Positions 1 through 9,104 are shown, counted from the stretch's first letter. The stretch: DNA of 64,000 bases from CAYSCZ01 sp051155775 (GCA_051155775.1 DAXETV010000009.1:1-64000), one strand, 5' to 3'. A program made the numbers and translations. Notes: generated by a model not told the origin, from the letters alone.

Positions 1-110
1 ATAAATTTGGTATCATAAATGATAATGGTAATGTAATTGTATCCCCTCAATATGATCAGATATATTATGACAAGCTTAATGGCTTGTTTTTTTGTAAAAA
101 GCGGGATTAG
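1..110 (+). CDS. C-terminal end of a WG-repeat-like protein, cut by the window edge
   Basis: An open frame runs in from the left edge, with its first complete codon at base 3, and stops at TAG 108-110. It encodes about 35 residues containing KFGIINDNGNVIVSPQYD, which has the pattern of a WG/KWG repeat (K-[FW]-G-[VI]-[IV]-[ND]-x-x-G-x-x-[VI]-[IV]-P-x-Y-D). WG-repeat proteins are common, usually secreted or surface proteins of unknown role in Bacteroidota. The usual Trp is Phe here, and the real length is unknown because the gene begins outside the window. Bases 111-313, between this stop and the next remnant, show no gene or clear signal. Confidence 0.6.
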   Translation, partial: KFGIINDNGNVIVSPQYDQIYYDKLNGLFFCKKRD

Positions 111-313
111 TTTCAATATCTCTCTCAATCGCTCGCTTCATCATGTTTTATCGATCTAGAATCTTCATACCGTCCCTAAAAGTGTGTCTGAAATCAATTT
201 GGAAAAGATAAGATTGGCAAATTTAAAGGGGTCAATTTCAGCTCCAAATCTCCCAAATATCACGTCACGTCCGCATAAGAGCCTTAGCGTTGGATTGGAG
301 TTCTTATGCTATA

Positions 314-460
314 TTACCCCTCGTTTCTTTTCAGTTTTTCTATTTGTTCAATGGTCAAACCAGTAATGCTTTTACCGCAATCTCAGCAGCTTTTTCATCT
401 TTTGCCGTATCCAGCGCAGGTTCTTCAAGTCACGATAATAATTCATTTCAGCTTCACGAA
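314..460 (-). pseudogene. Frameshifted 3' remnant of an Rpn/PD-(D/E)XK-type transposase-nuclease
   Basis: Reading the minus strand just past the sulfatase stop gives three short pieces in three frames that join into one protein tail. They are REAEMNYYRDLKN (about 455-415), ALDTAKDEKAAEIAVKALL (about 415-358) and ITGLTIEQIEKLKRNEG followed by a TAA at 316-314. The order YYRDLKN, then DTA, then a GLTIEQIEKL helix is the characteristic C-terminal tail of the Rpn family (PD-(D/E)XK putative transposases, recombination-promoting nucleases). The N-terminal nuclease domain is absent and at least two frameshifts separate the pieces, so this is a dead fragment. It abuts the end of the glycan locus and marks an old rearrangement boundary. 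Confidence 0.6.
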
Positions 461-2098
461 TCACTCTTTTATAATTCCTCTTTCTTTGTACTTCTCTATG
501 TATTTTTGATCCAACTTCTCAGAGTCTTTATACTTTTCTCGAGTCTCTTTAAGTTTTTGCGTAAGTTCATCGACCACATCCTGGTATTCCGGGTCATCAT
601 ATACGTTATTTAATTCCATCGGATCTTTCTTGCGGTCGTAAAGCTCCCACTCATCGATGTCGTAGTAAAAATGTGCCAGTTTATATTCTTCCGTCACAAT
701 GCCATAATGACGCTTTACCATGTGAAAACCCGGGTATTCATAATAATGATAATAAGCTACATCACGTGTCCATTGATCAGCATTGCCCTCCAGCAAGGGC
801 ATCATGCTTTCTCCCTGCATATCCTCTGGTGCTTTTACACCCGCAGCATCCAGGAAGGTTTGTGCAAAATCCAGGTTTTGCACCATTGCGGTAGAAACTG
901 TACCCTGCCTGATCTTCTTCGGCCACTTCATCATCAGTGGAGTCAGGAAAGACTCGTTGTAAATAAATCGCTTGTCAAACCAGCCATGCTCACCCAGGTA
1001 AAATCCCTGATCGGAAGTATACACCACAATGGTATTTTCATTTAGGCCGTTTTCCTCCAGGTAATCCAAAACCCTGCCTACGTTTTCATCCACAGCTGCA
1101 ATGGTTGCCAGATAATCCTGCATATACCGTTGGTACTTCCACTTCATATAAGCCGTATCATCCATGCTTGAATAAAGCCTCTTAAATTCCTCATTGATTG
1201 GCCCATAGACCGCATCCCAGGCTTCCTTTTGTTCCTCATTGAAACGGGAATATTTCATGTCGAATACCCGGTAACCCCATTCGGAAGGCTCTTCTATGCC
1301 CAACCCTTTGGCCACCTCCGGGTAAATTTTATTATCTGCCGAAACGGTCATGTGACGAAGGATATTCATTTCTGCTTCTTTGGAGGCCCTTCCCCTGCCC
1401 TTATAATCGTCAAACAAGGTCTCAGGCTCCGGAAAGGTCTTTTGTGTAAATTCCTTATAATGGCGTTCAGCAGGCATCCATTCGCGATGTGGAGCTTTGT
1501 GTAAATAAAACAGCATAAAAGGTTTATCTTCTTTGCGGTCATTTTCCAACCAATTGAGTGTCATATCAGTGATGATATCCGTTACATATCCCTTAATGGT
1601 AGTATCGCCTTTATCTGTAATGAATTTAGGGTTGTAGTAATCGCCCTGACCAGGCAAAATCATGAACTCATCAAAACCCTTGGGATTATTGCCAAAATGT
1701 AACTTACCAAACATGGCGGTTTGATAACCATTATCGTGCAGGATTTGAGGAAATGTGACATTGGCTTTATCAAAAGGAAAAACATTGTCGATCTTGCCGT
1801 GTATGTGGGTATGCTTACCCGTAAGAATGGTAGCGCGAGAAGGGGCACAGATGGAGTTGGTAACCGAAGCGTTGGTGAAAAGAATGCCTTCCTCAGCGAT
1901 ACGGTCAATATTGGGGGTATTGATCAGTTCATCACTGTAGGCGCTGATGGCTTGGTAGGCATGGTCATCACTCATAATGAAGACAATATTGGGCCTGTCG
2001 TCGAAAGATTCCCGAACAGGTTCCTGACAGGCATTTAGGGATGCTACCCAACCAAAAATTACAGCTGCTTTATTTATTTGATGAAATATCTTTCTCAT
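461..2098 (-). CDS. Family S1 sulfatase, lipoprotein
   Basis: This 545-residue type I formylglycine-dependent sulfatase would remove sulfate esters from a glycan. The maturation motif C-A-P-S-R lies at residues 84-88, with Cys84 expected to be converted to formylglycine, followed by ILTG. An early metal-binding SDDH (about 43-46) and a late TSDQGFYLGEHGW stretch are typical of the family. The signal peptide ends in LNAC with Cys24, so it is probably a lipoprotein. The GQGDYYNPKF region closely matches the sulfatase at 6715-8238, so these two belong to the same broad subgroup, while the other two sulfatases here are of a different type. It is the last gene of the locus, 157 bp after the previous one, so it may have its own promoter. 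The sulfated sugar cannot be read from the sequence. Confidence 0.92.
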   Translation of the reverse strand: MRKIFHQINKAAVIFGWVASLNACQEPVRESFDDRPNIVFIMSDDHAYQAISAYSDELINTPNIDRIAEEGILFTNASVTNSICAPSRATILTGKHTHIHGKIDNVFPFDKANVTFPQILHDNGYQTAMFGKLHFGNNPKGFDEFMILPGQGDYYNPKFITDKGDTTIKGYVTDIITDMTLNWLENDRKEDKPFMLFYLHKAPHREWMPAERHYKEFTQKTFPEPETLFDDYKGRGRASKEAEMNILRHMTVSADNKIYPEVAKGLGIEEPSEWGYRVFDMKYSRFNEEQKEAWDAVYGPINEEFKRLYSSMDDTAYMKWKYQRYMQDYLATIAAVDENVGRVLDYLEENGLNENTIVVYTSDQGFYLGEHGWFDKRFIYNESFLTPLMMKWPKKIRQGTVSTAMVQNLDFAQTFLDAAGVKAPEDMQGESMMPLLEGNADQWTRDVAYYHYYEYPGFHMVKRHYGIVTEEYKLAHFYYDIDEWELYDRKKDPMELNNVYDDPEYQDVVDELTQKLKETREKYKDSEKLDQKYIEKYKERGIIKE

Positions 2099-2255
2099 AA
2101 ATACAATACATATTGGATTTTAATAATTACTATTCGATAATAGTCAAAAAAAACGAAAAGCTTTGAAAAATGAAATATCGGCACTCTTAGTAAGCAATTT
2201 TGTATTTTTAAAGCGTTCTTATGACTCAATAAAATAAAAAGTCCATCATTTTGGA

Positions 2256-4016
2256 TTACATAATCAAAAAACCATCCACTCCCACCAGATAACCATTGGA
2301 ATATCCTCCGGCACGATGATCCTTTCCTACCAACTCAACTGTAATTTTATTGATGCCTTTTTTGAATTGTACCTGACCAAATGATACCGCCCCAGTAGGT
2401 TGCACACCTTTATGGTAGCCATCCACCAAGGGGCCTACCGGTTCTCCATTGACTAACACACGTATGATGCCATAATTCCCGGCCTGGGTAAAAAATCCAT
2501 ACAATTCCCCCTTTGCGGCAGCCTTTTGCTTTACAGGGAAAGTGAGTTGATCACCAGGCATGGCCTCCACCCACCATAACTGCTGATCACCTCCCCACTG
2601 GCCGGGAAAATTACCCATATTTTGCACCTTTATTTTTCCTCCAGTTGCTTTCACCTGATCGATCATAGCTTCAGCCTCCAATGATGGAATACGTGTGCTG
2701 GTTACCGTCTCGTTATGTTTTTCTAACCACTGATCAATGGCAGTAATTACCTCAGGGTGATCCTTCGCCACATTAAATCTTTCAGAGGGATCGATTTCCA
2801 GTTGATAAAGTAAGGGAGGGCTATGAAACTGCTGAGGACCCGCAGGATATTCAGTCTGGGTGACGTAGTGTGCCTTCCAGGGTCCATACCTCACTGCATA
2901 TACTTCGTCATTTCGGTAAAAGGCAAAAAACTTTCTGGGAGCCTCTGATGCACCTTTTAGAAGTGCCAATAAATTGACCCCATCAATATCAGTAGGTATT
3001 TCTGCCTCGGCCAATGTAGCTACAGTAGGCAACAGGTCAAGGGTGGTGCACAGCTCCATATTGATGGTGCCTACTGGAATACTTCCGGGCCACCAGGCAA
3101 TCATAGGTACACGCATGCCTCCTTCCCATGTGGTTCCTTTTCCTCCTTTCAGTAAACCGGAAGAACCTCCATCTTGCTTCTTCACCAGCCATGGCCCGTT
3201 ATCACTTGTAAAAATTACCAGGGTATTTTCTGATAGTCCTTCTGCTTTTAAAGTCTGCAAAACCTTTCCTACACTCCAGTCTATTTCCTCTATCACATCT
3301 CCATACAATCCCCTTCTACTTGTTTCCTCAAATTCCTCTGAAACAAACAGTGGAATATGTGGCATGGTGTGGGCTAAATAAAGGAAAAAAGGACCTTCTG
3401 TGTTGGCTTTGATAAATTCAATAGATTTTGCCGTGTACCTCTTAGTAAGTGTAGTTTGTTCTGCTGGCCTTTCCAGAATTTTTTTATCTTTCATTAATGG
3501 GACATTCCAATAAGGTTCCAGTCCTTGTTTAGCAGAAATGAAATCCATATCATTAGAATAGGGAATACCAAAATAATGGTCAAAGCCTTGTCTGGTGGGT
3601 AAATATTCAGGCAAATGCCCTAAATGCCATTTACCTACCATTGCGGTTATGTAATCTTTTTCCTTTAATATTTCTGCTATGGTGCGTTCTCTTAAAGGTA
3701 AACCCGTTTTACTATTGGGAAAAAGTACCCTTCCCGGAATTTTACTGCCTTTCACCATTCCTGTTCGTACCGGATATCTACCGGTAAGTAGACCTGCACG
3801 ACTGGGCGTACAAACTGATGCTGCTACGTAGAACTGAGTGAATCGCATACCTTCATTAGCCATTTGATCCAAATTAGGAGTGCGTATTGTTGGATGGCCA
3901 TAAGAGGAAAGATCTCCATATCCCAAATCATCAGTAAAAATGATGATAATATTTGGAGCCTGGGCCAATACCCCATTTGTAATCATCAGAAGACAAAGCA
4001 TGAAAAGGTGGTTCAT
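2256..4016 (-). CDS. Family S1 sulfatase with an extra C-terminal domain
   Basis: This 586-residue arylsulfatase-like protein has a signal peptide ending near AQA and the formylglycine motif C-T-P-S-R at residues 69-73. A metal-binding FTDD precedes it and TSDNGPW follows later. Residues 1-440 form the sulfatase. Residues about 446-586 are an added domain that is strongly similar to residues 350-492 of the GH172 protein encoded immediately upstream; both contain YGFFT, VNGE, LVD, PTG, SFG, FKKG and GYLVG-DGF. Its ATG overlaps the upstream stop codon (ATGA, 4013-4016), so the two genes are translationally coupled. The shared module suggests that the two enzymes bind the same ligand or partner. 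Substrate unknown. Confidence 0.92.
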   Translation of the reverse strand: MNHLFMLCLLMITNGVLAQAPNIIIIFTDDLGYGDLSSYGHPTIRTPNLDQMANEGMRFTQFYVAASVCTPSRAGLLTGRYPVRTGMVKGSKIPGRVLFPNSKTGLPLRERTIAEILKEKDYITAMVGKWHLGHLPEYLPTRQGFDHYFGIPYSNDMDFISAKQGLEPYWNVPLMKDKKILERPAEQTTLTKRYTAKSIEFIKANTEGPFFLYLAHTMPHIPLFVSEEFEETSRRGLYGDVIEEIDWSVGKVLQTLKAEGLSENTLVIFTSDNGPWLVKKQDGGSSGLLKGGKGTTWEGGMRVPMIAWWPGSIPVGTINMELCTTLDLLPTVATLAEAEIPTDIDGVNLLALLKGASEAPRKFFAFYRNDEVYAVRYGPWKAHYVTQTEYPAGPQQFHSPPLLYQLEIDPSERFNVAKDHPEVITAIDQWLEKHNETVTSTRIPSLEAEAMIDQVKATGGKIKVQNMGNFPGQWGGDQQLWWVEAMPGDQLTFPVKQKAAAKGELYGFFTQAGNYGIIRVLVNGEPVGPLVDGYHKGVQPTGAVSFGQVQFKKGINKITVELVGKDHRAGGYSNGYLVGVDGFLIM

Positions 4017-5491
4017 AATTCCCTTCTTAAAAAGAATCCATCAATACCTACAAGGTACCCATTACCATAACCGGAAGCCCTCACATCCTTCCCCTCAAGA
4101 TGAATTTTTAGTTCATTTTTACCTTTTTTGAAATCTATTTTTCCGAATGAAACAGGCCCAGTGGGTTCTACCTTATTGTTGTAAAGGTCAACCAGATTAC
4201 CTTGTCTTTCACCATTTACTGAAAGGCTAATGATCCCATAATCCCTTGCCCGGGTAAAAAATCCATAAAGGTCATAAGCTCCCTTATTTTCAACATTCAA
4301 TGTCATTGTTAATTCATCTCCGGGACTCCCATTGATCCACCAAAGTTGAGCATTTCCGCTCCAATCGCCGTTGAATGTGCCCATATGCTGTACTTGCAAA
4401 CTTCCTCCGGTTACTTCAGCTTTTTCTACAATTGACTCTGCTTCAATTGCTGGCTTTGTTACATTCGATAAGGGTAAAAGCTTTTCTGGAAGTGGTGGAA
4501 AACTTCCATGTGGATGGGTTTGATACCAATAAGCTACGGAAGCATATTCCACATCGGGTATATCATTGATGCCTCCATGTTCAATTACAAAATGAAAAGA
4601 ATCATTGAATGGAATAGGATCTTCGATATGCCATCGATAAGTATTGATGCGTCCATTTTCATCATCCTTTATGGTAACTCCATGGTAAGGGGCAGCATAT
4701 TCCCCAGTGATGTAATACCATCCAGAGGAAAAATAATCTTCAGTTCCCGTACCTACAATACTGGGCGCCTCTTCTCCGTCTACTGTTATGATTTCGTCTC
4801 CTTCCAGGTACCCAAAGTGACTCCCCTGTTGAGGTTGCATGGAAAGTAAGGTGCCGACATAATGCCCCCTGCCTTCTGTTTCAAGTATGGTTATTGGTAC
4901 ATCTTTTTTAGAGGTCACCTGACGGTACTGCGCGTGAAAGTAAAGGGCATCGTCAGGAAGATTTTCATAAGTTCTCACCCCAATATTAAAATAGAAACTT
5001 TCTACGGGTGTGTTGCCAGTATTTTGTACTTCAATCCTTGCATTTTTTTTAAATGGCATAGGCCAGTAGCAATTGTATCCACCACTGGTCATATTAAGCG
5101 GTAATGAAATATAATCTCTCCATTCTCCGAAACCCATTCCAAAGAAGTCAGAAACGGGAACCTCTACTGAAGGTTCTTTCTCATCGTCCCAATAGCATCT
5201 AATGATTAAAGTGCGCTGGATTTCTATATTATTGCGAGGTGCGATGGTAATCCACCATCTTTTTATAATGCCTGGACCTTCATGGTCAACTAAAACCAAT
5301 GCTTCTCCCGGTTCTATCGCTCGTCTATCTGAGTTACCTCCTGTTGGATCAGCACTGGAATATTGAACCAACCCTCCTTTTTTAGCCATAAACAAGTCAC
5401 CAAGTGGGCCATCGCCAACATCTTGAGTCAGTGACGCACTTGAAAAAAACAGGCAAATGACAACAATCAAAAAAAGCTTATGGAAAATCAA
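4013..5491 (-). CDS. GH172 (DUF2961) glycoside hydrolase with C-terminal accessory domain
   Basis: This 492-residue secreted protein has a signal peptide in its first 20 residues. The DUF2961 core covers about 25-335 and contains the hallmark GTGTEDYF (247-254), whose Glu251 is a likely catalytic residue by family analogy. Characterised GH172 enzymes act on alpha-D-fructofuranosides (difructose dianhydride I) and alpha-D-arabinofuranosides, so a furanose-containing substrate is the best guess. Residues 350-492 form a separate domain shared with the next gene's sulfatase. The gene lies 11 bp after the Gfo/Idh/MocA gene and overlaps the downstream sulfatase by 4 bp. The exact linkage and sugar are not predictable here. 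Confidence 0.85.
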   Translation of the reverse strand: MIFHKLFLIVVICLFFSSASLTQDVGDGPLGDLFMAKKGGLVQYSSADPTGGNSDRRAIEPGEALVLVDHEGPGIIKRWWITIAPRNNIEIQRTLIIRCYWDDEKEPSVEVPVSDFFGMGFGEWRDYISLPLNMTSGGYNCYWPMPFKKNARIEVQNTGNTPVESFYFNIGVRTYENLPDDALYFHAQYRQVTSKKDVPITILETEGRGHYVGTLLSMQPQQGSHFGYLEGDEIITVDGEEAPSIVGTGTEDYFSSGWYYITGEYAAPYHGVTIKDDENGRINTYRWHIEDPIPFNDSFHFVIEHGGINDIPDVEYASVAYWYQTHPHGSFPPLPEKLLPLSNVTKPAIEAESIVEKAEVTGGSLQVQHMGTFNGDWSGNAQLWWINGSPGDELTMTLNVENKGAYDLYGFFTRARDYGIISLSVNGERQGNLVDLYNNKVEPTGPVSFGKIDFKKGKNELKIHLEGKDVRASGYGNGYLVGIDGFFLRREL

Positions 5492-5502
5492 AATTTAAAA
5501 GT

Positions 5503-6693
5503 TTAGGAAAATAATAAAGCCGGATAATCTTTCCAGTATTTTACGTTCTCCCCGTACATTGCGTCCAGGGAAATCTGTACACACTTGGCGGTGTTTGCTC
5601 CTGTTTCAATGTTTGAAACCACCGGTGCCCCTTCAAACACAGAAGCCCTGAATTGTTTTAGAGCATCGATGGTAGGATCATTTCCCGGGGCATCAATAGG
5701 GGCACCCTGCCCTTGCTCCCAGGCTTTCTTGGTTGCTCCACTCACACCATCCACCATTCCATATTCTTTCAATTCATTCTGCTCTATAAAAATATTAGCC
5801 TGTGTATAATCCAGGTTGATGGTGGCTTTACTACCCAATATGCGGATTTCATAATCTTCATAGCTGTTTTTGGTTGTGCAGGTAAATCGAGCATCTGCGC
5901 CGCTTGGATACTCAAAAAGTACATGAATGTTGTCGTAGGTCTCCCTGCCGTCCTTCCAATGGTCGATGCCCCCAAAGCCTGTAATCCTTGATGGAGTTTC
6001 TTCCAGCACCCAGTTGATGAAATCCACCTGGTGGGAGCAGAGCTCAGCCATCAGACCGCCGGAATATTCGCGGTACATTCTCCAGTTGATCATTTTTTCC
6101 CATTTGGGGTCGGGTACCGGTCTGCGCCAATCACCATTCCGGTTCCACTGGCAGGTAAATCCCGTGATCTCACCCAAATAACCCGACCTGATTATTTCAA
6201 TCACCTTTTGATAAAGTGGTGAGCTGTGAAATTGATGACCGGTCTGAAAAACCAGGTTACTGCCTTTGTGTTTATTAATCACTGACTGTATCTCAGGTAT
6301 GCCCCAAACCATTGTTTTTTCACAATAGACATGCTTACCGGCATCCAAAGCATCGAGAGCCATTTGCCCATGCATGCTGAACGGTGTGGAGATGATTACG
6401 GCATCAATATTTTTATCATCCAGTAATCTGCGATAATCCTTATATCCCTTAGCTTTTGGGCTGGCTTTTGAGAGCCCTTCGTCCAATCTGAACGGAATTA
6501 TATCACAACAAGCAATTACTTCAATTCCCTCAATATTTCTTATCAAATAGGTAAGACCCTGGCCACGGGATCCTGAACCGATTAAACCTATTTTAAGATT
6601 TTCCCCTGATGGCCCTGAGTGTGAAGGAAATCCCACGAGTAACGCTCCTGTTGCCAGGGATGATTTCTTAATAAATTCTCTTCTTCTACTCAT
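5503..6693 (-). CDS. Tat-exported Gfo/Idh/MocA-family oxidoreductase
   Basis: The 396-residue protein begins with a twin-arginine type signal (RRREFIKKSS followed by a hydrophobic ALLVG segment), so it is probably folded with its cofactor in the cytoplasm and exported. The Rossmann motif GLIGSGSRGQG (about 36-46) binds NAD(P). CEKTM is the conserved EK-P type motif of the family, and GGLMAELCSHQVDFINW is the conserved C-terminal domain segment. Family members oxidise or otherwise modify sugars; some exported relatives (GH109) are NAD-dependent glycosidases, but the GH109 YPTHGLG signature is not seen. It sits between a sulfatase and the GH172 gene, 21 and 11 bp away, and is likely to act on a sugar released by the locus. 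Confidence 0.85.
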   Translation of the reverse strand: MSRRREFIKKSSLATGALLVGFPSHSGPSGENLKIGLIGSGSRGQGLTYLIRNIEGIEVIACCDIIPFRLDEGLSKASPKAKGYKDYRRLLDDKNIDAVIISTPFSMHGQMALDALDAGKHVYCEKTMVWGIPEIQSVINKHKGSNLVFQTGHQFHSSPLYQKVIEIIRSGYLGEITGFTCQWNRNGDWRRPVPDPKWEKMINWRMYREYSGGLMAELCSHQVDFINWVLEETPSRITGFGGIDHWKDGRETYDNIHVLFEYPSGADARFTCTTKNSYEDYEIRILGSKATINLDYTQANIFIEQNELKEYGMVDGVSGATKKAWEQGQGAPIDAPGNDPTIDALKQFRASVFEGAPVVSNIETGANTAKCVQISLDAMYGENVKYWKDYPALLFS

Positions 6694-6714
6694 ACATAAC
6701 TTCTATTCGATATT

Positions 6715-8238
6715 CTAATAAGTGTCACGATATCTATGATCAAATTTTTTAAATAATGCTTTTTTTAAGGGTATTTGCATGCCATCTGTTCTTTCCTGCC
6801 ATTTCCAAAGGTCACGATTTAATCGATTAGCTATAGAATCGTAATCTGAATTACGTATTAGGTTATTGGCCTCGAATGGATCGTTCTTAATGTCATAAAG
6901 CTCGTTGATATCCCAAATTCCATAATAACGTATGAATTTGTACTGATTGGTTACAACAGCAAAAGTAGTGGGGGTTTGTGGAAAAGGCCTTTCCCAGTAG
7001 TATTCATAATAAACCCGTTTACGCCAATCTGAGGGATTTTTACCCTCTAATAAAGGTTTAAATGACCTCCCATCCATGTTTAAAGGGCTCTTTAAACCGG
7101 CTATTTCTAAAATCGTAGGCGCTATATCTATATTTTGTACCATTTGTTCCACAATTGTTCCGGGTTGAATACCTGAACCAAAAGCCAGCAATGGAACCCT
7201 TATCGATTCCTGGTAGGCCTGTCTTTTATCGATCAACCCATGCTCACCAAATGAAAACCCATTGTCGCCCATGTAGAAAATCACGGTATTTTCCATCATG
7301 TCATTAGCTTCCAGGTACTCGATGATTGAACCAATAGACTCGTCAACTGAAAGGAGGGTTTCGGAATATCTCCGGTAGAATGCTTCAAAACCAATCTGCC
7401 CATGGTACATATAATCCACCCCATGCCAGCTGTGTCGCTGTTCTTTTACCCAATCTGGGACGTCTTCGTAGTTGTAGCCAATTGTATCTGTACCATGTGG
7501 ATTTTCACCGGGCAGAAACATGGTAGGTGGGTAAGCCGGGGTTTCATTTTCATATTTCCCCGAATGTCTTTTTGCCGGCTTGAATTGAGCATGCACACCC
7601 TTATGCGAAGTATACAGCAAAAAAGGTTTGTCACTGTTCTTTTGTTGCTTCAGAAATTCCAGTGAAAAATCCGTAATCAAATCTGTAACATAACTAGAGT
7701 CGGTGTAAGCCCTTTCTTTTCCATTTACATTGAATGTTGGGTTATAATATTTCCCCTGGCCCCTAAAGCTGGCCCAGTAGTCAAAACCTGGCCGCTTATC
7801 GTAATGGTGAGCCCCCATGTGCCACTTGCCAATAAAACCTGTACTATAGCCTGCTTTTTGAAGATATTCTGGGAAGAATACCGCGGAATCGGGAACAAGC
7901 GACTGGTTATCTACCACCCCATGTCGATGAGAAAACTGGCCTGTAAGTATTGAAGCCCGGCTGGGAGAACAAAGCGACGTGGTAACAAAAGCATTTTTCA
8001 TATGAGCACCTTCTCCTGCCATACGGTCCATATTGGGGGTTTCCAGGAATGGGACTTTACCGGTAAAGCCCATAAAATCATAGCGATGATCATCACTTAA
8101 AATGTAAACGACATTTATGGGATCCTGATCAGTATTTAACTTTTCAAGGGCTAACTTATCTTTTACAATTTGCTCCTCAGTAGTAGAGCACTGAATAAAA
8201 ATAAATAGTCCTAATAACTTGTAAACTTGTTTCATCAA
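6715..8238 (-). CDS. Family S1 sulfatase, lipoprotein
   Basis: This is a 507-residue sulfatase with maturation motif C-S-P-S-R at residues 90-94 and ILTG after it. LSDDH (about 47-51) supplies calcium ligands and MGDNGFSFGEHG is the late active-site segment. The short signal peptide ends FIQC with Cys17, so it is probably a lipoprotein. It shares the GQGKYYNPTF type region and overall layout with the sulfatase at 461-2098, which suggests they are paralogues of one S1 subgroup that act on different positions or residues of the same glycan. The gene is 16 bp downstream of the EEP gene and 21 bp upstream of the oxidoreductase gene, within the same operon. Confidence 0.92.
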   Translation of the reverse strand: MMKQVYKLLGLFIFIQCSTTEEQIVKDKLALEKLNTDQDPINVVYILSDDHRYDFMGFTGKVPFLETPNMDRMAGEGAHMKNAFVTTSLCSPSRASILTGQFSHRHGVVDNQSLVPDSAVFFPEYLQKAGYSTGFIGKWHMGAHHYDKRPGFDYWASFRGQGKYYNPTFNVNGKERAYTDSSYVTDLITDFSLEFLKQQKNSDKPFLLYTSHKGVHAQFKPAKRHSGKYENETPAYPPTMFLPGENPHGTDTIGYNYEDVPDWVKEQRHSWHGVDYMYHGQIGFEAFYRRYSETLLSVDESIGSIIEYLEANDMMENTVIFYMGDNGFSFGEHGLIDKRQAYQESIRVPLLAFGSGIQPGTIVEQMVQNIDIAPTILEIAGLKSPLNMDGRSFKPLLEGKNPSDWRKRVYYEYYWERPFPQTPTTFAVVTNQYKFIRYYGIWDINELYDIKNDPFEANNLIRNSDYDSIANRLNRDLWKWQERTDGMQIPLKKALFKKFDHRYRDTY

Positions 8239-8254
8239 AATGGGTTATTGATTG

Positions 8255-9091
8255 TCAAGGGATTTCTAATTTAACAATAATCGGGAAATGGTCAGACAGG
8301 TACTTCCCATCAATGAGGATGCTTTCAACCTTATATTTTAAAATTTCCACATCCCGGCTTGTAAAAATATAATCTATGCGTCTCTGAGGGATTCTCTGTG
8401 TATCGAATCCATTAAAAGTACCCTGGGGGCCATATTTTAGTTTAGCCGCTTCATAGGAATCAATTAACCTTCCGTCAAATAATAAATTTTCGATGGGTTT
8501 ATCATCGCGTTGGGCATTAAAGTCTCCCATTAGAATTACTTTTTGATAATCAGTTTCTAACGCTATAGCCCCTCTGATAATTTCTGATGCATTTTCTCTT
8601 GCTTCCTTACCTACATGGTCATAGTGGGTGTTGAATACATAAAAGGCTTGAAATGATTTTTTCCATTCAAACTTTGCCCATGTACAAACTCTGGGTAGAG
8701 CTGCATCCCATGATTTTGATGGTTGATCAGGGGTGTTGGATAACCAAAATGTCCCCTGGTCTCTGAGATGCAATAGAGTGGTATCATAAAGTATTGGGGA
8801 AAATTCACCTTTTTTATAGCCATCATCCCGGCCAACCCCAATCCATTGGTATTTGACAAATGCACGATGGAGGTATTCAATTTGATGCAATAGAGCCTCC
8901 TGAAGACCAATGATTATAGGCTCTTCATAAGCAATGAAGTTTTTGATATTTGATTTACGATTATCCCACTTGTTCTTACCGTCTTTGGGATTATCATAGC
9001 GGATGTTAAAAGAGCAAACTTTCATTTCCTGAGCAGCAGCATTAAATGCAAAAGCCATGACCATGAAAATTATTATAAGATGCTTTTCCAT
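8255..9091 (-). CDS. Secreted endonuclease/exonuclease/phosphatase (EEP) fold hydrolase
   Basis: This 278-residue protein has a signal peptide ending near AAAQE. The EEP fold is recognised from the SFNIR start strand, the GLQEAL motif with its metal-binding Glu, MGDFNAQRDD, the RRIDYIF strand and the terminal SDHFPI with the catalytic Asp-His. EEP enzymes cleave phosphate mono- or diesters. A secreted form inside a glycan locus points to a phosphorylated or phosphodiester-bearing glycan, or a phosphorylated sugar, rather than DNA; this is inference. A lipoprotein paralogue is encoded at 32569-33435. The gene lies 13 bp from the GH43 gene and 16 bp from the sulfatase gene. Confidence 0.85.
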   Translation of the reverse strand: MEKHLIIIFMVMAFAFNAAAQEMKVCSFNIRYDNPKDGKNKWDNRKSNIKNFIAYEEPIIIGLQEALLHQIEYLHRAFVKYQWIGVGRDDGYKKGEFSPILYDTTLLHLRDQGTFWLSNTPDQPSKSWDAALPRVCTWAKFEWKKSFQAFYVFNTHYDHVGKEARENASEIIRGAIALETDYQKVILMGDFNAQRDDKPIENLLFDGRLIDSYEAAKLKYGPQGTFNGFDTQRIPQRRIDYIFTSRDVEILKYKVESILIDGKYLSDHFPIIVKLEIP

Positions 9092-9104
9092 AATTCAATT
9101 TCAA

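Noticed and set aside
210..250. GGGGTCAATTTCAGCTCC near the left edge as an IS21-type element end
   Set aside because: It recalls some IS21-family ends, but no partner repeat, transposase or target duplication is visible.
5503..6693. Assignment of the oxidoreductase to GH109 (alpha-N-acetylgalactosaminidase)
   Set aside because: The YPTHGLG motif of GH109 is absent; GGLMAELCSH is the general Gfo/Idh/MocA motif.
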